Source of the DNA: Halorubrum persicum
GTDB taxonomy: Archaea > Halobacteriota > Halobacteria > Halobacteriales > Haloferacaceae
DNA: 64,000 nt
Assembly: GCF_002727125.1 (NCBI RefSeq)
Contig: NZ_NHOA01000030.1
Span: forward strand, 61,790 to 125,789
Direction of reading: 5' to 3'
This document shows positions 61,208 through 64,000 of the stretch, in pieces (the stretch's first letter is position 1; each line of letters opens with the position of its first letter). The notes below the pieces were generated by a model. It did no database searches, was not told the origin of the DNA, and was given only the letters and a program-made list of their open reading frames with translations. A program made the position numbers and the translations under genes.

Positions 61208-64000
61208 TCAGTCCTCGCTCCGCAGCGGCGTCGAGAGTCGGGAGGGGACCTCGGGCGACGCGGTCGCCGCGTCGATCCGATCGAGCGACCACGCGGCGAG
61301 GAGATCGTCGGTCCACGCGGACTCGTCCTCTCCGGCCGGACCGGCGGCGCGGGCGGCGTACTCCCGCTCGGTCCCGTCGACCGCGTACGAGACGGTGACC
61401 TCGAAGCTCGGCTCGGCGTACCCCGACTCGAGGTCGACGTAGTGTTCGATCCGACCGCCGGGAGCGACGCGATCCCGACGGGCGGGCGAGTAGAACATCG
61501 AGTCGATCGGGTCGCCGTCGGCGACCACCGAAACGTCCGTCAGCGGTTCGTCGCCGTCGTTCTCGAACGCGAGCACGACCGAGCTGTACTCGCCCGCGAC
61601 GTGAGTGTCCGGGCTGATCCCCGGAGTTAGCGCCGGCTCTCCACCGGCTGCCGGCGCGTCCCCGTCGGCCGCCGCCAACACGTCGATCCGACGCTCCTCG
61701 CCGTCGGACTCGACCCAGAACGAGACGGGGACGGCGTCGCCGGGGGCCGGGCGCTCTGCGACCGTCGCCGAGACGGTCGCGCTCGCGCCGGCGTCGACCG
61801 CGGTCGAGAGCGGCGCCCGACCGCCGTCCGGTCCGGGGTCGACGCCGGTCACGCGACACGCTCGGTCGGTGCCGTTCTCGACCGCGGCCGTGAGCGCGCC
61901 GTCGGCCGGATCGACCGTCGCTACCACGCCGACCGCGTCGTCGCTCACCGGGAGCCGCCGGGCGTCGACCTCGCCGACGACCGTTCCGTTCGCCTCGACC
62001 GCGACCGACTGGAGGGCGAGTTCGCTGTCCTCGCCCGCGGCGACGAATCGGTCGATCGACGCGGTCTCGCCGCGGTCGAGGCGGCCGAGCGAGAGGCGCT
62101 CACCGTCGTCGAGGGCGACTTCGACCGAGTCGGTCGACTCCCCCTCGTTCTCGACCACGATCCGATCGCGGACCGCGTGGCCGATCCCGGGCGCGCGGTC
62201 CGGAGCGTGTCGCGTCACCGACAGGGACGGTCCGCCTTCGGATCGGCTCGCGGAGTGCCCCTCCGTCGGAGCCTCGGCCGACGGTTCCGCTCGATCCACG
62301 GCGGGGGTTCCCGTCGACGCGGGCCCTGACGCCGCCTCGTCTCGGCCGCTCGTCGCTTCGCTCGACCGGCTCCGACTTTTCGCCGCTTCGTCCGTCCGGC
62401 TCTGGCTCTCCTCTGATTCGTCCGTCCGGCTCCGCTCCGAGCCGCGATCGCGAGACGACCGCGACCGGTCGCGGTCGCGCCCCCCGGTCGACGAGGGTGT
62501 CGTGAACGTTCCGTTCCCGGGGACGCGGACGCGCTCCTCGGCGTCAAGCGCGTCGAGCGCGATCCGGGCCACCCCCGACTCGTACTGGGGGACGAGGAGC
62601 AGCAGTTCGTCGCTGTCGATCGTCACCGGTGACCGCACGCGCCCGGCCCCCGGCATCTCCACCACGAGCCGGTCTTCGACCGGAACGCCGTCGGCGACCG
62701 AAACGGTCGCCCGCAGTGCGTCGCGCTCCACCGCCGCGTCGATCGTCGGCCGCGACGGGAGCGTACACGTGGGGGCGTACTCCCGACGGCGGTCGCCGCG
62801 CGTCACTTCGAGCCCGACCGACACCCGGGTGTCGGGCTCGTACGGCCGAGTGACCGTCCCCTCCCACGTGTCTCCGGGGGCGACGCCGGCCGCCTCGGTG
62901 CCGGCCTCCAACAGCCGGACCGCGTCGAGGGGGACGCCCCCGACGTTCTCGACCGTCACCCCGATCTCGGCGACCCCGTCGTCGATCCGCGCCGTGTGGA
63001 GGGCCGTCTCGACTGCGAGCCCGCCGCTCGCCGCGTCTTCGACCTCGACGGTCCCGCGTCCGGCTTCGTTGCCGTCGACCGCGACCGTCGCGTCCGCGCG
63101 CCCCTCCCGGCGCACCGACGCGACTGGGAAGTCGGTGACCTCGGAGCCCTCACCGGCGACCGTCACGGTCCGCTCGGCGGGCGAGAGCGAGCAGCCGTCC
63201 ACGTCGAGCGCGAGATCGACCGTCCGCTCCTGTTCGGTCGGGTTCGACACCTCGACGTCGACCGTCCCCCCGACCCCGACCGAGTCGGTGAGTAGCGCCA
63301 CGTCGACCCGATCCCGGTCGGGGACGTACGTCGCGATCGTTCCGTCGCGCACCGAGCAGACGACCGCGCCGTCGCCGGTCGCGTACACGTCGCCGGTCGG
63401 GAGGTCTGGGACCGTCTCCGTCGCCCCGTCCGGCCCCACGTCGAGCACGCCGTCGGCCGCGCTGACCAGCACCGACCCGTCCCCCACCGGCGCGACCTGT
63501 CGGGCGTCCAGCTCCGTGCGCCAGCTGTCCTCGCCGCTCCCGCGGTCGAGCCCGACGAGCCGGTCGCTCTGGAGCGCCGCGACCACGGTCCCGTCGCAGG
63601 CGCCGACGCTCCGAACGACCGCCGAGAGATCGCGGTCGAACGTGACCTCGCCGTCGCCGTCGACCGCGGTGAGGAACGACCACGTCGCGATCACGAAGCC
63701 GGTCGGCGTCGCGAGGAAGGCGTCGTCGGGCGTTCCCGGGCGGGTCCGGCTGACTGCGAACCGCTCGCGGCCGCTCGCGACCTCCACGAACCGGAGGGTG
63801 TCCGCGTCGAGGACGCCGCAGCACTCTCGAGACTCGGCGCCGGCCACGGCGTACGCGTCGATCGCGTCGTGGCTCCAAACCCGGTCTCCGTCGAGCGAGT
63901 ACGCCGTCAGCGTCTCCGGCGAGAGGACGAGCAGGCGGTCCGCCACCGCCAGATCGACGATCGGCTCGCCGTGGTCGATCGCGGTCCGCTCTCGCCCGGA
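61208..64000 (-). CDS. Beta-propeller and Ig-repeat protein (runs off right edge)
   Basis: At least 930 codons; the frame is open to the right edge, so the start is outside (an internal GTG at 63946 is not convincing). The N-terminal part is a PQQ-like propeller with repeating ADRLLVLSPETLTAYSLDGDRVW, DGTVVAALQSDRLVGLDRGSGEDSWRTEL, GDGAVVCSVRDGTIATY motifs. Several CARDB/Ig-like repeats follow (VEVSNPTEQERTVDLAL, VTVENVGGVPLDAV, IVVENEGESTDSVEV, LAFENDGDEPLTDV). These are separated by a Ser/Arg/Asp/Glu-rich linker (near 62300-62480) with repeats of SRTDE. It is convergent with the tubulin-like operon. No TM is seen in the visible part. Role unknown. Confidence 0.78.
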   Translation of the reverse strand, partial: SGRERTAIDHGEPIVDLAVADRLLVLSPETLTAYSLDGDRVWSHDAIDAYAVAGAESRECCGVLDADTLRFVEVASGRERFAVSRTRPGTPDDAFLATPTGFVIATWSFLTAVDGDGEVTFDRDLSAVVRSVGACDGTVVAALQSDRLVGLDRGSGEDSWRTELDARQVAPVGDGSVLVSAADGVLDVGPDGATETVPDLPTGDVYATGDGAVVCSVRDGTIATYVPDRDRVDVALLTDSVGVGGTVDVEVSNPTEQERTVDLALDVDGCSLSPAERTVTVAGEGSEVTDFPVASVRREGRADATVAVDGNEAGRGTVEVEDAASGGLAVETALHTARIDDGVAEIGVTVENVGGVPLDAVRLLEAGTEAAGVAPGDTWEGTVTRPYEPDTRVSVGLEVTRGDRRREYAPTCTLPSRPTIDAAVERDALRATVSVADGVPVEDRLVVEMPGAGRVRSPVTIDSDELLLLVPQYESGVARIALDALDAEERVRVPGNGTFTTPSSTGGRDRDRSRSSRDRGSERSRTDESEESQSRTDEAAKSRSRSSEATSGRDEAASGPASTGTPAVDRAEPSAEAPTEGHSASRSEGGPSLSVTRHAPDRAPGIGHAVRDRIVVENEGESTDSVEVALDDGERLSLGRLDRGETASIDRFVAAGEDSELALQSVAVEANGTVVGEVDARRLPVSDDAVGVVATVDPADGALTAAVENGTDRACRVTGVDPGPDGGRAPLSTAVDAGASATVSATVAERPAPGDAVPVSFWVESDGEERRIDVLAAADGDAPAAGGEPALTPGISPDTHVAGEYSSVVLAFENDGDEPLTDVSVVADGDPIDSMFYSPARRDRVAPGGRIEHYVDLESGYAEPSFEVTVSYAVDGTEREYAARAAGPAGEDESAWTDDLLAAWSLDRIDAATASPEVPSRLSTPLRSED

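Noticed and set aside
1..64000. CRISPR arrays, tRNA and rRNA genes
   Set aside because: No regularly spaced repeats, no T-loop GGTTCRAATCC-type sequence in a cloverleaf context, and no rRNA-like stretch were seen on either strand.

Overview
The window is a stretch of a high-GC archaeal chromosome that almost certainly comes from a haloarchaeon, probably of the Halorubrum type. The proteins are strongly acidic (Asp/Glu-rich linkers, few Lys). Archaeal informational genes are present: ribosomal L21e, RNA polymerase Rpb4/RpoF, NurA and MptA. A CheF/HEAT/CheR/CheA/CheB taxis cluster, TrmB regulation, twin-arginine lipoproteins and many leaderless TATA promoters about 25-30 nt upstream of start codons fit the same assignment. 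No tRNA, rRNA or CRISPR array was found.

Layout. 0-16.9 kb is a housekeeping and hypothetical region: a partial taxis transducer, nurA, a CPBP protease, pgi, an acyltransferase, an aldo/keto reductase, an F420/FMN-type oxidoreductase, an eIF2B-like protein, rpoF-rpl21e, mptA, a TrmB regulator, a DUF255 thioredoxin-fold protein and a TAT lipoprotein. 16.9-24.1 kb holds four genes that match the non-carboxylating pentose bisphosphate route of haloarchaea: R15P isomerase plus PfkB kinase, and HAD phosphatase plus class II aldolase. The two pairs are separated by about 3.7 kb carrying a metal P-type ATPase with an unusual TPW motif, a decayed second P-type ATPase and a hairpin that may be an insertion-sequence scar. 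24.3-33.0 kb is the taxis cluster: cheB-cheA-cheR-HEAT-cheF on the minus strand, and cheW with two KaiC-like ATPases on the plus strand. 33.0-43.1 kb holds a second lipoprotein, glmM, a STAS-like protein, the overlapping hemC-cobA-hemD operon, sufS, a receiver protein with a changed phosphoacceptor, sufU, a zinc-ribbon protein and a methyltransferase.

43.2-64 kb is the most unusual part. Three very different tubulin/FtsZ-superfamily proteins are interleaved with eight membrane or secreted proteins of unknown function: PH-like, coiled-coil, Ig-like and helical ectodomain proteins. Eight of these genes (49.0-61.2 kb) form one tight operon joined by ATGA overlaps or gaps under 10 nt. A convergent beta-propeller/Ig-repeat protein runs off the right edge. 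The arrangement suggests an undescribed cytoskeleton-linked envelope or membrane-remodelling machine. Each of the three carries a nucleotide-binding loop and a GGGTG-like signature, and two of the upstream regions share a 12-bp element that also reads as a MYCS mini-ORF.
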